Positions 17,035 through 26,292 of a DNA stretch of 64,000 nt are shown here, one piece after another (the stretch's first letter is position 1; each line of letters opens with the position of its first letter). A program made the translations under genes and the position numbers. The notes beneath the pieces were generated by a model. It saw only the letters and a program-made list of their open reading frames with translations. It ran no database searches and was not told the origin of the DNA. Origin of the DNA: Bacteroidales bacterium UBA5349 (GTDB lineage Bacteria > Bacteroidota > Bacteroidia > Bacteroidales > Tenuifilaceae); contig DHQB01000009.1 in NCBI GenBank assembly GCA_002410065.1, positions 124,001-188,000 of the forward strand, read 5' to 3'.

Positions 17035-18540
17035 TTACTTCTTAATAAAACGTCTGCTTTCACCATTAATGGTAATAATGTAAACCCCAGCACTTAGGTT
17101 CGATGTTGGAACAACCATACTATCTTGTGCAATATTGCTTAAATTCATAACTTGCTGACCAAGAATATTAACAATCTGAATGTTGTTAATTCGGGTTCCG
17201 CTTGTAATATTTAAGTCGCCCGAAGTTGGGTTAGGGTACATGCTAAATTGCATGGTTTGAGTGCTAACGCTAACAGGACCAACTATTACCTTAACTGAAG
17301 CTTTAAGGTTATAACCATTGAAGTAGGTAATGCCTTCGTAGTTAATAGTTATTGTACCATCAATAATAACTTCACCTTCAGTATCGGAAGTAAAGCCTTC
17401 AGTATCCCAAATAACAGGTAAGTCAACTATTTCGTCTGTAAGGTTACCGGGAGTTCCCATTGTTACCGAAACTACAGCTGGAAGACCAAGATTTTCTACA
17501 GTAGTACCAACAGGTACGCTAATGTCAGCTAATGCAGCAACCTGACCTAAGTTATGGAAATAGTTTTCGCCCCATATAGCGTTATAAATATTATCCTTTT
17601 CAATAGCAGTAACTGTATATTTTCTATTTAGTTTTCCATCAGGATCACCTGGGGTTTCGGCTAAATCCCAATTACCATTCTTGCGGAATTTAAAGGAAAT
17701 CTCTTGATCAACTCTAAACTGAGCAGGAGAAGTTAAAGTGTAAAAACCATCTTCATCTGCATCGGTAAGTTGCCACTCTGGTGCTACTAAATCACCCTGA
17801 AAACTATTAAAACTACCAACAACTTCAAGAATATCGGTACCAGGAATAAAGTTGATATTATCGATTTCATCGTTCATGTCAACATTAAAAAGAATAGGTA
17901 TATCGCCAGGAGCAAGAATAGTGTAAGTAATTTGACCTGTTATTTCGCCACCTTCGGCAACAGTAAAGGCTCTATTTGGGCCCTCGATAAGCCAACCACC
18001 GCCTACTCCGTCTACTACACCCCATTCCCATGAGCCAACCTCAACTGGAAGGGTTTTTGTCCAAACACCTTCTCCTTGGCTTATCATATCAACTTCTGCC
18101 CAACCATTCATTGAACCTTTAATTTTTATAAGCGCGAGGGTAGCGGCTTCGTCGGTAACAGTAAAGGTTACGTCAAAAGTGCTACCAGGAGCAGGAATGT
18201 TATAGGTAATAGTTCCTGTAACTTCAGTTCCCGTTACAGTAAATTCTGGATTTGAGCCATCAATAAGCCAGGCAACTTGGTTTCCTTCAGCATCACCTTG
18301 GTAACAACCCCATGCATAAGTACCTTCTGCAACAGCTGTATAAGTGTAAGTCCAAGTGGTCCCATCTTGAACCATTTGGTGACCTGCCCATTCGTCGGCA
18401 GCACCTTTAACCCAAATATTGTCATTGGCAGGGTTTAAATTGGTAACCGTAATGGTTACATCGGCCTGCGCAAAACCAAGTAATGGAAATAGTATTGCTA
18501 TTGCCATTGTGGTTAAACCTTTTAGTAAATTTCTTTTCAT
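17035..18540 (-). CDS. T9SS-exported protein with tandem starch-binding-like modules
   Basis: The protein (501 aa from the ATG at 18540, which begins MKRNLLKGL and a signal peptide) has two related modules of about 90 residues. The first includes NIWVKGAADEWAGHQMVQDG, the second LIKIKGSMNGWAEVDMISQG, and each ends with a GxITY-IxAPG linker. A third, diverged module follows (VGSFNSFQGD, then FKFRKNGNWDLAETPG). Next come an Ig-like domain (about 350-430) and a T9SS tail (FSMYPNPTSGDLNI, ending ESRRFIKK). No catalytic domain is seen. In this locus a role as surface or released maltodextrin-binding protein is a reasonable inference, parallel to SusF. Confidence 0.85.
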   Translation of the reverse strand: MKRNLLKGLTTMAIAILFPLLGFAQADVTITVTNLNPANDNIWVKGAADEWAGHQMVQDGTTWTYTYTAVAEGTYAWGCYQGDAEGNQVAWLIDGSNPEFTVTGTEVTGTITYNIPAPGSTFDVTFTVTDEAATLALIKIKGSMNGWAEVDMISQGEGVWTKTLPVEVGSWEWGVVDGVGGGWLIEGPNRAFTVAEGGEITGQITYTILAPGDIPILFNVDMNDEIDNINFIPGTDILEVVGSFNSFQGDLVAPEWQLTDADEDGFYTLTSPAQFRVDQEISFKFRKNGNWDLAETPGDPDGKLNRKYTVTAIEKDNIYNAIWGENYFHNLGQVAALADISVPVGTTVENLGLPAVVSVTMGTPGNLTDEIVDLPVIWDTEGFTSDTEGEVIIDGTITINYEGITYFNGYNLKASVKVIVGPVSVSTQTMQFSMYPNPTSGDLNITSGTRINNIQIVNILGQQVMNLSNIAQDSMVVPTSNLSAGVYIITINGESRRFIKK

Positions 18541-18587
18541 TTTCTTGTAGTTTTTAGTTAAACAATAGTTATTCAAAAAAATATTTA

Positions 18588-19997
18588 TTAAGGAATATAT
18601 GGAACAATTGAATATGAGTAATTGTTGTGGGTTAAATTCACAGTTACCGTATAAACACCAGTAGGCATACCAGCTGTACTAAACTGATCATTGTTTGTGC
18701 GCCCGAAACGAATATTCCCATCAATCTGACTGTAAGTATAGTCCCAACTGTTATTTAAGCGGATATAAAACAATTTTTCTCCAATAAGGTTAACATTACC
18801 CTGCCATATATAAGGGGCAATTTCAGTTAAATTTGTTTGTGTAGCAGAGCTTCCTGTTGCAGGTCCAATTAGACCAAGTATTGTGGGAACTACTGTAACA
18901 ACTTTGGTTGTTAGGTTTGCTGATATTAAGTTCATCTTGTTCGGATCAATATTTGGAGCTGAGGGTGCTCCAATTTCAAGAAGATTTGAGGTTTCATTAA
19001 CACCCAACGTAAGCCCTTCATTCTGAATTAAGCTAAAAAAAATATTACCCTCTGTTAAATAAGTGTTAGCTGCAAAAATCATTGTTGAACCACATTTGTA
19101 CATTGGATAACCATTAATTGCATCGGGGCCAAACATTGTTGAACTCCCGAAGAGAAAAAGACTTTCGTATTTAGTAGTGTCAATTATAACACGTTGAGAG
19201 GGTGCCATAATCATTAGGTCTCCAATTGAAGCCCTAACTGTCCATTTTATGGCATTTAAACTGTAGCCTTCCTCGGCAATTTGGGTGAAAATTTCTTTTT
19301 TTGGTATGCTAACCGATGATTCTCCCTGTACGGCATCGAAACTGTAAATAGGGTTTGTAAAAGTTCCATTTTCAATGTCGAATAGCACTGCTACCTCAGG
19401 TAAATTAGTCGATTGAGTAACTGTAATGGGTTCCCATTTAAACTCTTGATTTTTGAATTCAGGTTCAGGAAAAAAGGTAGTGTCGAGAGTTATTACCCAT
19501 TGGTTTTGTGGCGAAATTAGAGAAAACGGCGACAAACCCTCGGCGAACCGTTTTATGCTAATATTATAAATGGGAGAATTTTTAATAATATCCCCGTTTG
19601 TCGCTTTTACAAGCCATTTTAAATTTACGATTTGCCCTGCAGCAATTCCGGAAGTTTCAAGAAAGTTTTCAATTTGCTGATGAGTTAACGTTACTTTTGT
19701 GTCGAGACCTATATTTTCCGAAGGCAAAGTGAATATAGGTTCTGTAAGCGTTTCTTCATTTAGATAAAATTCTAATATATAAGTTATTGACTTACTTATT
19801 CCAGGCTTAGAAGCTTCCCAATTAAAAGTTGCTTCTGTTAAGGTAGCTCCAGAGTTTAGTACTAGCAAACTATTGTTGCTTGGTGACTGAAGTGTAAAGT
19901 CGCTAATGGCTTCACCCAATATGTCAAAATCATCTGTATCGTCGGTGCATCCTGCAAAAACGAATATTGAAAGTAGAATTACAATAAATCTATTCAT
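18588..19997 (-). CDS. susE: SusE-like outer-membrane lipoprotein
   Basis: The 469-residue protein has a lipoprotein signal ending FVFAGC, directly followed by an acidic TDDTDDFD stretch, which resembles the export signal of surface-exposed Bacteroidota lipoproteins. The N-terminal part (ISDFTLQSPSNNSLLVLNSG, then FNWEASKPG and YILEFYLN) is the SusE-type Ig-like region. A second Ig-like repeat begins near 160 and a binding-module-like region fills the rest. SusE binds maltooligosaccharide at the cell surface. It sits between the unknown secreted protein and the T9SS module protein, in the usual place after susCD. Confidence 0.85.
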   Translation of the reverse strand: MNRFIVILLSIFVFAGCTDDTDDFDILGEAISDFTLQSPSNNSLLVLNSGATLTEATFNWEASKPGISKSITYILEFYLNEETLTEPIFTLPSENIGLDTKVTLTHQQIENFLETSGIAAGQIVNLKWLVKATNGDIIKNSPIYNISIKRFAEGLSPFSLISPQNQWVITLDTTFFPEPEFKNQEFKWEPITVTQSTNLPEVAVLFDIENGTFTNPIYSFDAVQGESSVSIPKKEIFTQIAEEGYSLNAIKWTVRASIGDLMIMAPSQRVIIDTTKYESLFLFGSSTMFGPDAINGYPMYKCGSTMIFAANTYLTEGNIFFSLIQNEGLTLGVNETSNLLEIGAPSAPNIDPNKMNLISANLTTKVVTVVPTILGLIGPATGSSATQTNLTEIAPYIWQGNVNLIGEKLFYIRLNNSWDYTYSQIDGNIRFGRTNNDQFSTAGMPTGVYTVTVNLTHNNYSYSIVPYIP

Positions 19998-20008
19998 GGT
20001 ATTCTATG

Positions 20009-20857
20009 TTATTTTAAGTCAATCAGAATTTTTGTAAACTCTTCGCTTTTCAGCGTTTTTAGCTGGTTGTGGAAGTAATAAATTAGTTTATTTACCTTTT
20101 GCCCTTCCGAAAGATTTGATAAATCCAGATGTTCGTTCGGCAACAAGGTAACCTTGTGCTCAGGGATATTCCCATTCATTGTTTTTGTTGCAGAAAATAC
20201 CATTTCGGGACCAGCAGGAGTATTGTCAACATAAGGCCTAATTGTTAAAAGAAGATTCCCAGTATAAGCAGCAAACGTTGCATCATCAGCAATTTTCTGA
20301 TTAAAATAAATGGTAATAATATCATTAGCCGAAACAGTTGCAGGAAATGTACGACCCAGATCTTCAATAAATGTTAGCGATTTAAAAACCAGTTCTTGGT
20401 CTTCTGTTTTCATATCAGGATCGCCATACCCACCACCATCCTTTGGTTTGCAAAGGAAGCCCATGCTTCTTAAATCGCTTGGGTTAAGTTTAAACATAAT
20501 TGTTGGGGTGAATACGTATTGATAAGTGTTATCTCCAATTTTTTCCATTTTCAGATAGGGGTTGGAGTTTTTCCAAGCTTGATCGCCTAAACCATTCAGG
20601 GGCTGAACATCATCAGCTCCGGGAAACATATCTGGTAATCCACTGGGTTGATCAGTTTTATCAGTCCAAACCCACAGATATATATCCTCTACGCCCCACT
20701 GTTCGTACTCGGGGCAAGTGAATTTAACCGTTAGGGTTATCTCGTCGGTAGCGGTTGGCTCTTCGGGTATTGTTGAAACTATTAGCGAACCACAAATCTG
20801 ACTGTAACCAGAGTAACTGAATAGGGCTATAATTGAGGCAAATATTAATCTTTTCAT
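20009..20857 (-). CDS. Secreted protein of unknown function in the sus operon
   Basis: I do not recognise a named family. The 282-residue protein has a signal peptide (about 1-19, ending YSGYSQ). Its opening, EEPTATDEITLTVKF, closely parallels PLLPTATDEVVITFDA at the start of the GH13 amylase at 14095, and the later YLKMEKIGDNTYQYVFTP matches that protein's IYTLTIAPS region in layout. It has two more beta-rich stretches and a C-terminal helical region (LSNLSEGQKVNKLIYYFHNQ). It has no T9SS tail or lipobox. A carbohydrate-binding accessory role is inferred from the operon. Confidence 0.7.
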   Translation of the reverse strand: MKRLIFASIIALFSYSGYSQICGSLIVSTIPEEPTATDEITLTVKFTCPEYEQWGVEDIYLWVWTDKTDQPSGLPDMFPGADDVQPLNGLGDQAWKNSNPYLKMEKIGDNTYQYVFTPTIMFKLNPSDLRSMGFLCKPKDGGGYGDPDMKTEDQELVFKSLTFIEDLGRTFPATVSANDIITIYFNQKIADDATFAAYTGNLLLTIRPYVDNTPAGPEMVFSATKTMNGNIPEHKVTLLPNEHLDLSNLSEGQKVNKLIYYFHNQLKTLKSEEFTKILIDLK

Positions 20858-20876
20858 ATTTAAAGTAATTTATTAT

Positions 20877-21395
20877 CTACGGTTTAGATATTTCGTAGTT
20901 ATAATAGATAGCATCTATATACTTGTCGTCAACCTTTTGTTTTTTAGTTTCACTTATAACTAATTTTGCAGGAGACATCATGAGTTCAGAAAAGCTAGAA
21001 AAATTTAGAGAGAGAGTATCCAGTTGTAAAATTAAGTAAAGTTTCGAGGGATGATCTGGATTGTTTAAATCCCATGTTCCACTTAATGGCCAATTCACAT
21101 ATGCATTACCTTTTACTAACGTAAAACTCTTATCACTGTTTAAGGTGATTGAAAGATCTGTGTAAGAATTATCAGGAAAAACATTCGTAATATCTAATTC
21201 TCGTGCATAGAGTGGGTAGCCTTTTAGTGTAGCCTCAACATCAACTTGGATTACTCTGTTTACATTCCATGTTCCAACCATAAGCTCTACCTTATCGAAT
21301 GGATCACCCACAGGTTTTAATTCCTCGGGTTTGCAAGAATAAAGTAGGCTAAATGCTAGAGTGAAAATGCTTATGTAAATGAGGATTTTTTTCAT
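20877..21395 (-). CDS. DUF5004-like lipoprotein in the sus operon
   Basis: This protein of 172 aa has a lipoprotein signal ending FSLLYSC, followed by KPEELKPVGDPFD. The mature part has lipocalin-like spacing: MVGTWNVNRVIQVD near the start, SDKSFTLVKG in the middle and PLSGTWDLNNPDH. This matches DUF5004, often found in Bacteroidota polysaccharide loci. The frame extends upstream into the susD stop, but the ATG at 21395 gives a proper signal peptide. Role unknown; probably surface or periplasmic. Confidence 0.75.
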   Translation of the reverse strand: MKKILIYISIFTLAFSLLYSCKPEELKPVGDPFDKVELMVGTWNVNRVIQVDVEATLKGYPLYARELDITNVFPDNSYTDLSITLNSDKSFTLVKGNAYVNWPLSGTWDLNNPDHPSKLYLILQLDTLSLNFSSFSELMMSPAKLVISETKKQKVDDKYIDAIYYNYEISKP

Positions 21396-21415
21396 TATTA
21401 TATTTTTTAATTGTT

Positions 21416-22876
21416 TTAGCAACCTCCTTCAGGGTTAGCTATAAACCCCGGATTATTTGCAATTTCTGATTGTGGAAATTGAAGCACTGAACCAGGACAA
21501 TTCCATGGGGCACCTCTTATAATTACTTCCTCTCTGACCAAAGCACCAATACGTTTAAGATCTTGTCCTAAATGCCCTTCGAAAATAAATTCGAGTTTTC
21601 TTTGGTTTCTAGCTTCAATAATTAATGCGTTTGCTGTTGTAGGAGCAACCCTATTCCCGGAGCCATAGGCTCTATCGAAAATATCTTGAATGTCTTGAAT
21701 GGCAATGTTAATCTCACTTTTATTCTCTGCAGCAGACTCTGCTCTTATCAACTTCAACTCAGTAATAGTAATTATAGGTACGCTTAATTGATCATTGCCA
21801 TTGAATTTTTTGGATATGTTAAATCCTTCTTTTTTACCATACCATGCAATTGCCCTTAAATCAATAGGATCGGAGGTGCCAGTTAGGTATGCGTTTTGAG
21901 TCATCTTCATGTAAGGAACTGCTAAATCAGAGCGCATATTCCCAGAGAATTCTCCGCCACGGTTCACGAAAATTGTTTCGCCTGCTTGATTAACGGTAAT
22001 AGTTACAGACCTAAAAACAGCCTCATTAGAGCCTAATTTCGAGTATCTATCCATAAATTCAATGGGGAGCGTTACCGTATCATCTTCAACTTCGTATTCA
22101 GCAGTTAAGCTGCTAAATTCATATGGACTATTCTCAATTACATCGTTTGCGTAAGTAAAGGCGTTTTCAAAGTCGTTCATCTGAAAATAAACTCTAGCAA
22201 GCAATGCTTTAGCAGCCCATTTTGTAGGATATGCTCCATGTGGGTCATATTCATTATCAGTTTCTTCAGGTAGTAGTTCTACGGCATCTTCAAGTTCGCT
22301 GATTATAAACAGATAAGTTCCACCAACAGTTTCTCGTATTGATCCCTCTGGTTTTGATTTTATTTTAATAGGAATACCTAAGTGGCTATTGTCTGGTGTA
22401 TAGCCATAGGGTTGTGCAAAAAGCCTAAGGGTTTCAAAATGTGCCAATGCTCTAACAAACCTTGCTTCGCCTTCCATTCTATCACGGTCGATTTGTTTGT
22501 CAACTAAATCAAGATTTTCCAATACGTTATTGGCACGGTATATTGCAATGTAAGGCTCTGAATAAAGACCACCGATAATGCCTTCAAAAATTGAAGATGC
22601 CCGATTATATATAACAAACCAATCTCCATCCAATTCTGAACCAAGGATGTTGTTTGTCATTAACTCTGAAATTATTTGGGTTCTTCCTCCAAGAAAACTA
22701 CCACTGAATAGCACGGTATATGTTGAATTTAAAAGCATACGAACATCTTCTTGAGTATTCAGCGCATCTTCCTTTAAAAGTACACCCTCTGGTTTAATAT
22801 CCAAAAAATCAGTACATGAGCCTAGTATTAAACTGATGGTTAGAAATATTGATATAAAAATATTCTTTGTTCTCAT
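21416..22876 (-). CDS. susD: SusD/RagB nutrient-binding outer-membrane lipoprotein
   Basis: The 486-residue protein has a lipoprotein signal ending LILGSC and the SusD opening TDFLDIKPEG. The helical TPR-like core shows YIAIYRANNVLENL, MEGEARFVRALAHFETLRLF, GAYPTKWAAKALLARVYFQM and the C-terminal ARNQRKLEFIFEGHLGQDLKR. SusD forms a lid on SusC and captures the glycan. It starts 19 bases after susC ends, as expected for a coupled pair. Substrate specificity is inferred from the amylase, maltose phosphorylase and SusE neighbours. Confidence 0.95.
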   Translation of the reverse strand: MRTKNIFISIFLTISLILGSCTDFLDIKPEGVLLKEDALNTQEDVRMLLNSTYTVLFSGSFLGGRTQIISELMTNNILGSELDGDWFVIYNRASSIFEGIIGGLYSEPYIAIYRANNVLENLDLVDKQIDRDRMEGEARFVRALAHFETLRLFAQPYGYTPDNSHLGIPIKIKSKPEGSIRETVGGTYLFIISELEDAVELLPEETDNEYDPHGAYPTKWAAKALLARVYFQMNDFENAFTYANDVIENSPYEFSSLTAEYEVEDDTVTLPIEFMDRYSKLGSNEAVFRSVTITVNQAGETIFVNRGGEFSGNMRSDLAVPYMKMTQNAYLTGTSDPIDLRAIAWYGKKEGFNISKKFNGNDQLSVPIITITELKLIRAESAAENKSEINIAIQDIQDIFDRAYGSGNRVAPTTANALIIEARNQRKLEFIFEGHLGQDLKRIGALVREEVIIRGAPWNCPGSVLQFPQSEIANNPGFIANPEGGC

Positions 22877-22895
22877 TATGTAATGATATTTAGCG

Positions 22896-25800
22896 TTAAA
22901 AACTTAGGTCGAGACCAAACGTAAATACTTGCTCCTGCGGAGGAGTTAAGTAGGTGATATTGGAACTCATGTTTCTATCTGCAACATTTTCAAAATCACG
23001 AGCGATTTCTGGATCACCATGGAAACGTGTCCAGGTTAGCAGGTTGCTTGCAGATATGTATAGCCTTGCACTCTTTGCCATTATCCTTTTAGCAATATCT
23101 TGGGGTAGATTATAACCCAGCGATATATTCCTCAATCTAAGGTACGATGCATCGTATAAAAACATGGTTGAATTATATTGCCATTCGCCTGGTAAACCGG
23201 GGTAGTTTGATGGATTAAGCGTTAGCTTTGGGTAACTTGCAATATCGCCGGGTTGTTGCCAACGATCAGCAATTTCTTGCCTAAGTTGCCAGTCGGTAAT
23301 CACTCCAAGCTGCCTTTTACCTGAGTTGTCGTAGATATTACCTCCAATGGTAAATACGAACATAAAACTAAAGTCAAAACCTTTATACTGAAAGGTGTTG
23401 GAAATACCTCCTATTGCATCGGGTATAACCGAACCCACAACTACCCTATTGTCCAACGAGAATACTTTAGTTTCGTAACCCTCCTTATCAAGCCAAATGG
23501 GGAGGCCATCAGCAGGATCTACCCTCGAAAAACGAACTAAATAATTAGAGCCAATGGGTTTACCAATTACAATTCGAGTATCGTTTGTGCCACCACCAAC
23601 AGCATCGGGCGAAAGGTCGCCAATACTTAGTACCTCATTATGGTTTCGGGCTATATTCAGGCTTGTTATCCACTTTAGCTCACCAACAAGGTTGTTTGAC
23701 TTAAGGTTAAACTCAAAACCTCTGTTAAGAACTTCACCCACATTATCCCAGTATGAACCAAACCCTGTGGAAGGAGCATTTGAACGTTGAATGATAACAT
23801 CCTTCGTAATTTTGTTGTAGTAGGCTATCTCGCCTGTAATACGATTTTTGAAAAAACCGAACTCAAGTCCTATATCAAAGTTGTTTAATGTTTCCCAACG
23901 AAGGTTCGGGTTCTCAAGGTTTGTAGGGTATATAATAGGGTAATTATTATAATACTCATTGCTTTCTATCCCAGAGTATGTTCCAAACCATGCATAGTTA
24001 GCAAAATTTGCATTACCTGTAATCCCATAGCTAGCTCTTAGGCGAAGGGTGCTTAGCGTTTCATTTCCCTTTAAAAAATCTTCATCAGATATCCTCCAGG
24101 CGCCCGATACTGCAGGAAAAAAACCGTAGCGATAGTTAGGGCCAAATCGGGATGATGCATCAGTACGGGCAAGTACTTGGAAAACATACTTATCTTTGAA
24201 AACATAGTGAATCCTGCTAAAAAAACTCACAAAGGACCATTCTTGAGGGGTGTCTTTTGTTCTGGTTTCTTGATATGCAACGTTGTCATCGCTATGAGGA
24301 GTATTATCCCAGTAGGGACCTAGCACATCAATTGCTTCGTAATACCTTGCTGTTGTTGATGATTTTTGAGCTTCAGCTCCCCCCATAAATGTGAACCTGT
24401 GAGTATCATTAATATTAAGATCATAGTTAATAACGATATTCCCGGTAAGGTTATTCACATAGCGAGGCCACATTTTTGCAACACCACTGTGGCTAGATGC
24501 AATATATTCTTGGGGCTCATAACGATGCTCGGCAAAATCCATATAGTCGTATCCGCCACTTGCCGAAACCGAAAAGTTATCAAATGGTGTAATAATCACC
24601 GCTAGGTTATTAATGGCACGGTTCTCAAAATTTCTCCACAGCATCAAATCTTGTCTCATTAAAGGATTACCTCCATTTGCTGAGGAGTTATATCTAAAAT
24701 AGGTTCCATCCTCATTATAAACTGGGTAAAATGGAAGTGCTGTAGACATGGCAGCACCAGTACCACCTTCCCAGGCTGCTCCAACGCGATGGTTTACACC
24801 GTATGTGTAGGATGAGGAGAGCGTAAATTTGATTATATCAGAAAAGTCAGTATCAAGATTTAATCTACCACTTACTCTTTGGTACTTATTGTTTTTTAAA
24901 TACGATTGATTATCGCTAAAGGTACCTCCAAAGTATGTGTTGAGCCAATCTCCGGATTTTCCAAAAGAGAGATTGTAATCTTGCTTAAATCCTGTTTGGG
25001 TTACTAAATCCCACCAATTTGTGTTAATTGTTTTAGCCTGTTCAAATGCTGCTGCACGTTCTTCAGGTGGACTATCTGCTGATGTAAAATTGGGTAACCA
25101 AACGGCTCCAGTGCCGCCATCGTTCTCCCATGCTTCTTGCCTTAGTTGAAGATATTCATGGCCAGAAACAAATTCGGGTACATATGCAGGTCTTACAACA
25201 CCTGTTCGAACAGAGAAGTTTATGCTGGGAGTTTTGCTCTTACCCCTTTTGGTGGTTATAAGAATTACGCCATTTGCCCCGCGAGAGCCATAAATACCAG
25301 CAGAACCAGCATCTTTCAGAATTTCTACAGATTCAATATCGTTAGGATTAATGGTTACCAAAGGATTATTGTTCATTGCACCGCTGTTGCCTCTAAGAAA
25401 ATAATCCTGAGTAATAGCTACGCCATCAACAACATAAAGCGGATCACCACCAGCGCTAATTGACCCTACACCCCTTATTCGAATAACTGAACCAGAACCA
25501 GCAATTCCGGAACCGGTGATTACTTGAACACCGCTAGCTTGTCCTTGTAATGCACTCTCAAACGAGGGTGTGGGAACAGCCATTAGCTCTTTTGTTTCAA
25601 CCTTAGTTATGGCTCCGGTAACATCTCTTTTCCTTTGTACACCATATCCAACAACTACAACTTCTTCAAGAGTTTCAGTTGCTTCTTTAAGTTGGATATT
25701 GATGATAGAAGATTTCCCATCAACTAAAATTTCTTGGGTATTATATCCGATAAAAGAGAATACAAGGGTTGAGTTTTTTTCAACACTAATAGAATAGTTG

Positions 25801-25991
25801 CCCATTGCATCCGTAGCTATACCTATTGTAGTTCCCTTAGAGAAAATTGATACACCAGGGAGTGGGGAGTTATCTCGGGCATCGGTTACCCGACCAGTAA
25901 CAGCAATTTGTTGCGCAAAGGCATTTACACCTATTATAAATAGGAATAAGAGCAACATCTGCAATTTTAACACTATGTAACCCTGCTTCAT
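22896..25991 (-). CDS. susC: SusC/RagA TonB-linked outer-membrane transporter
   Basis: The 1031-residue protein has a signal peptide (about 1-26), a carboxypeptidase-regulatory-like domain (VTGRVTDARDNSPLPGVSIF) and a TonB-box-like segment (EEVVVVGYGVQRKRDVTGA). The plug domain includes IRGVGSISAGGDPLYVVDGV and the SusC-specific SVEILKDAGSAGIYGSRGAN. The barrel ends with an aromatic (FTFGLDLSF). It imports oligosaccharide into the periplasm using TonB energy. It is the first gene of the minus-strand arm. No perfect promoter was found, but operator-like motifs lie 130-165 bases upstream of its start. Confidence 0.96.
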   Translation of the reverse strand: MKQGYIVLKLQMLLLFLFIIGVNAFAQQIAVTGRVTDARDNSPLPGVSIFSKGTTIGIATDAMGNYSISVEKNSTLVFSFIGYNTQEILVDGKSSIINIQLKEATETLEEVVVVGYGVQRKRDVTGAITKVETKELMAVPTPSFESALQGQASGVQVITGSGIAGSGSVIRIRGVGSISAGGDPLYVVDGVAITQDYFLRGNSGAMNNNPLVTINPNDIESVEILKDAGSAGIYGSRGANGVILITTKRGKSKTPSINFSVRTGVVRPAYVPEFVSGHEYLQLRQEAWENDGGTGAVWLPNFTSADSPPEERAAAFEQAKTINTNWWDLVTQTGFKQDYNLSFGKSGDWLNTYFGGTFSDNQSYLKNNKYQRVSGRLNLDTDFSDIIKFTLSSSYTYGVNHRVGAAWEGGTGAAMSTALPFYPVYNEDGTYFRYNSSANGGNPLMRQDLMLWRNFENRAINNLAVIITPFDNFSVSASGGYDYMDFAEHRYEPQEYIASSHSGVAKMWPRYVNNLTGNIVINYDLNINDTHRFTFMGGAEAQKSSTTARYYEAIDVLGPYWDNTPHSDDNVAYQETRTKDTPQEWSFVSFFSRIHYVFKDKYVFQVLARTDASSRFGPNYRYGFFPAVSGAWRISDEDFLKGNETLSTLRLRASYGITGNANFANYAWFGTYSGIESNEYYNNYPIIYPTNLENPNLRWETLNNFDIGLEFGFFKNRITGEIAYYNKITKDVIIQRSNAPSTGFGSYWDNVGEVLNRGFEFNLKSNNLVGELKWITSLNIARNHNEVLSIGDLSPDAVGGGTNDTRIVIGKPIGSNYLVRFSRVDPADGLPIWLDKEGYETKVFSLDNRVVVGSVIPDAIGGISNTFQYKGFDFSFMFVFTIGGNIYDNSGKRQLGVITDWQLRQEIADRWQQPGDIASYPKLTLNPSNYPGLPGEWQYNSTMFLYDASYLRLRNISLGYNLPQDIAKRIMAKSARLYISASNLLTWTRFHGDPEIARDFENVADRNMSSNITYLTPPQEQVFTFGLDLSF

Positions 25992-26292
25992 GATATTTTT
26001 TTAAAATGATTTGATGATATACACTTATGGCTACTTAATTCCTTTCAAAATCATCACAATTTAAGCATTTTTTAACAGTAAATCAATGGATACCAATTAA
26101 TATATGCCTAAAAATCAACGCAATCGTTATCACAATCGAGTGCGCAATCGATTGTAATTTTTTCGGCAATTTAAACTAATGTTCTAAAAATGGGCTGTTG
26201 TAGTAACAAAACATTAAATTGCTTGTTCAATAGCTGCATTTTATCTATTTTCGTATGGAAAAAAACGTACCTGCCACTAATATTGTATTATC
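25992..26292. other. Divergent control region between susC and lacI
   Basis: This 301-base gap holds three CAATCG copies exactly 12 bases apart (starts 26121, 26133, 26145), the last forming the palindrome CAATCGATTG. A weak lacI promoter (CTTG near 26222, TATTTTCG at 26246-26253) is possible. For susC, the nearest -7-like match is TGATTTTG on the minus strand (26046-26053), one base off consensus. No small gene or RNA structure is evident. Confidence 0.6.
26119..26158. promoter_or_regulatory. Candidate LacI-family operator cluster
   Basis: Three CAATCG repeats with a 12-base period end in the perfect palindrome CAATCGATTG (26145-26154). The 13 bases from 26146 (AATCGATTGTAAT) match 12 of 13 bases at 27368 in front of the transporter gene. 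LacI-family regulators bind palindromes with a central CG, as here. Confidence 0.65.
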
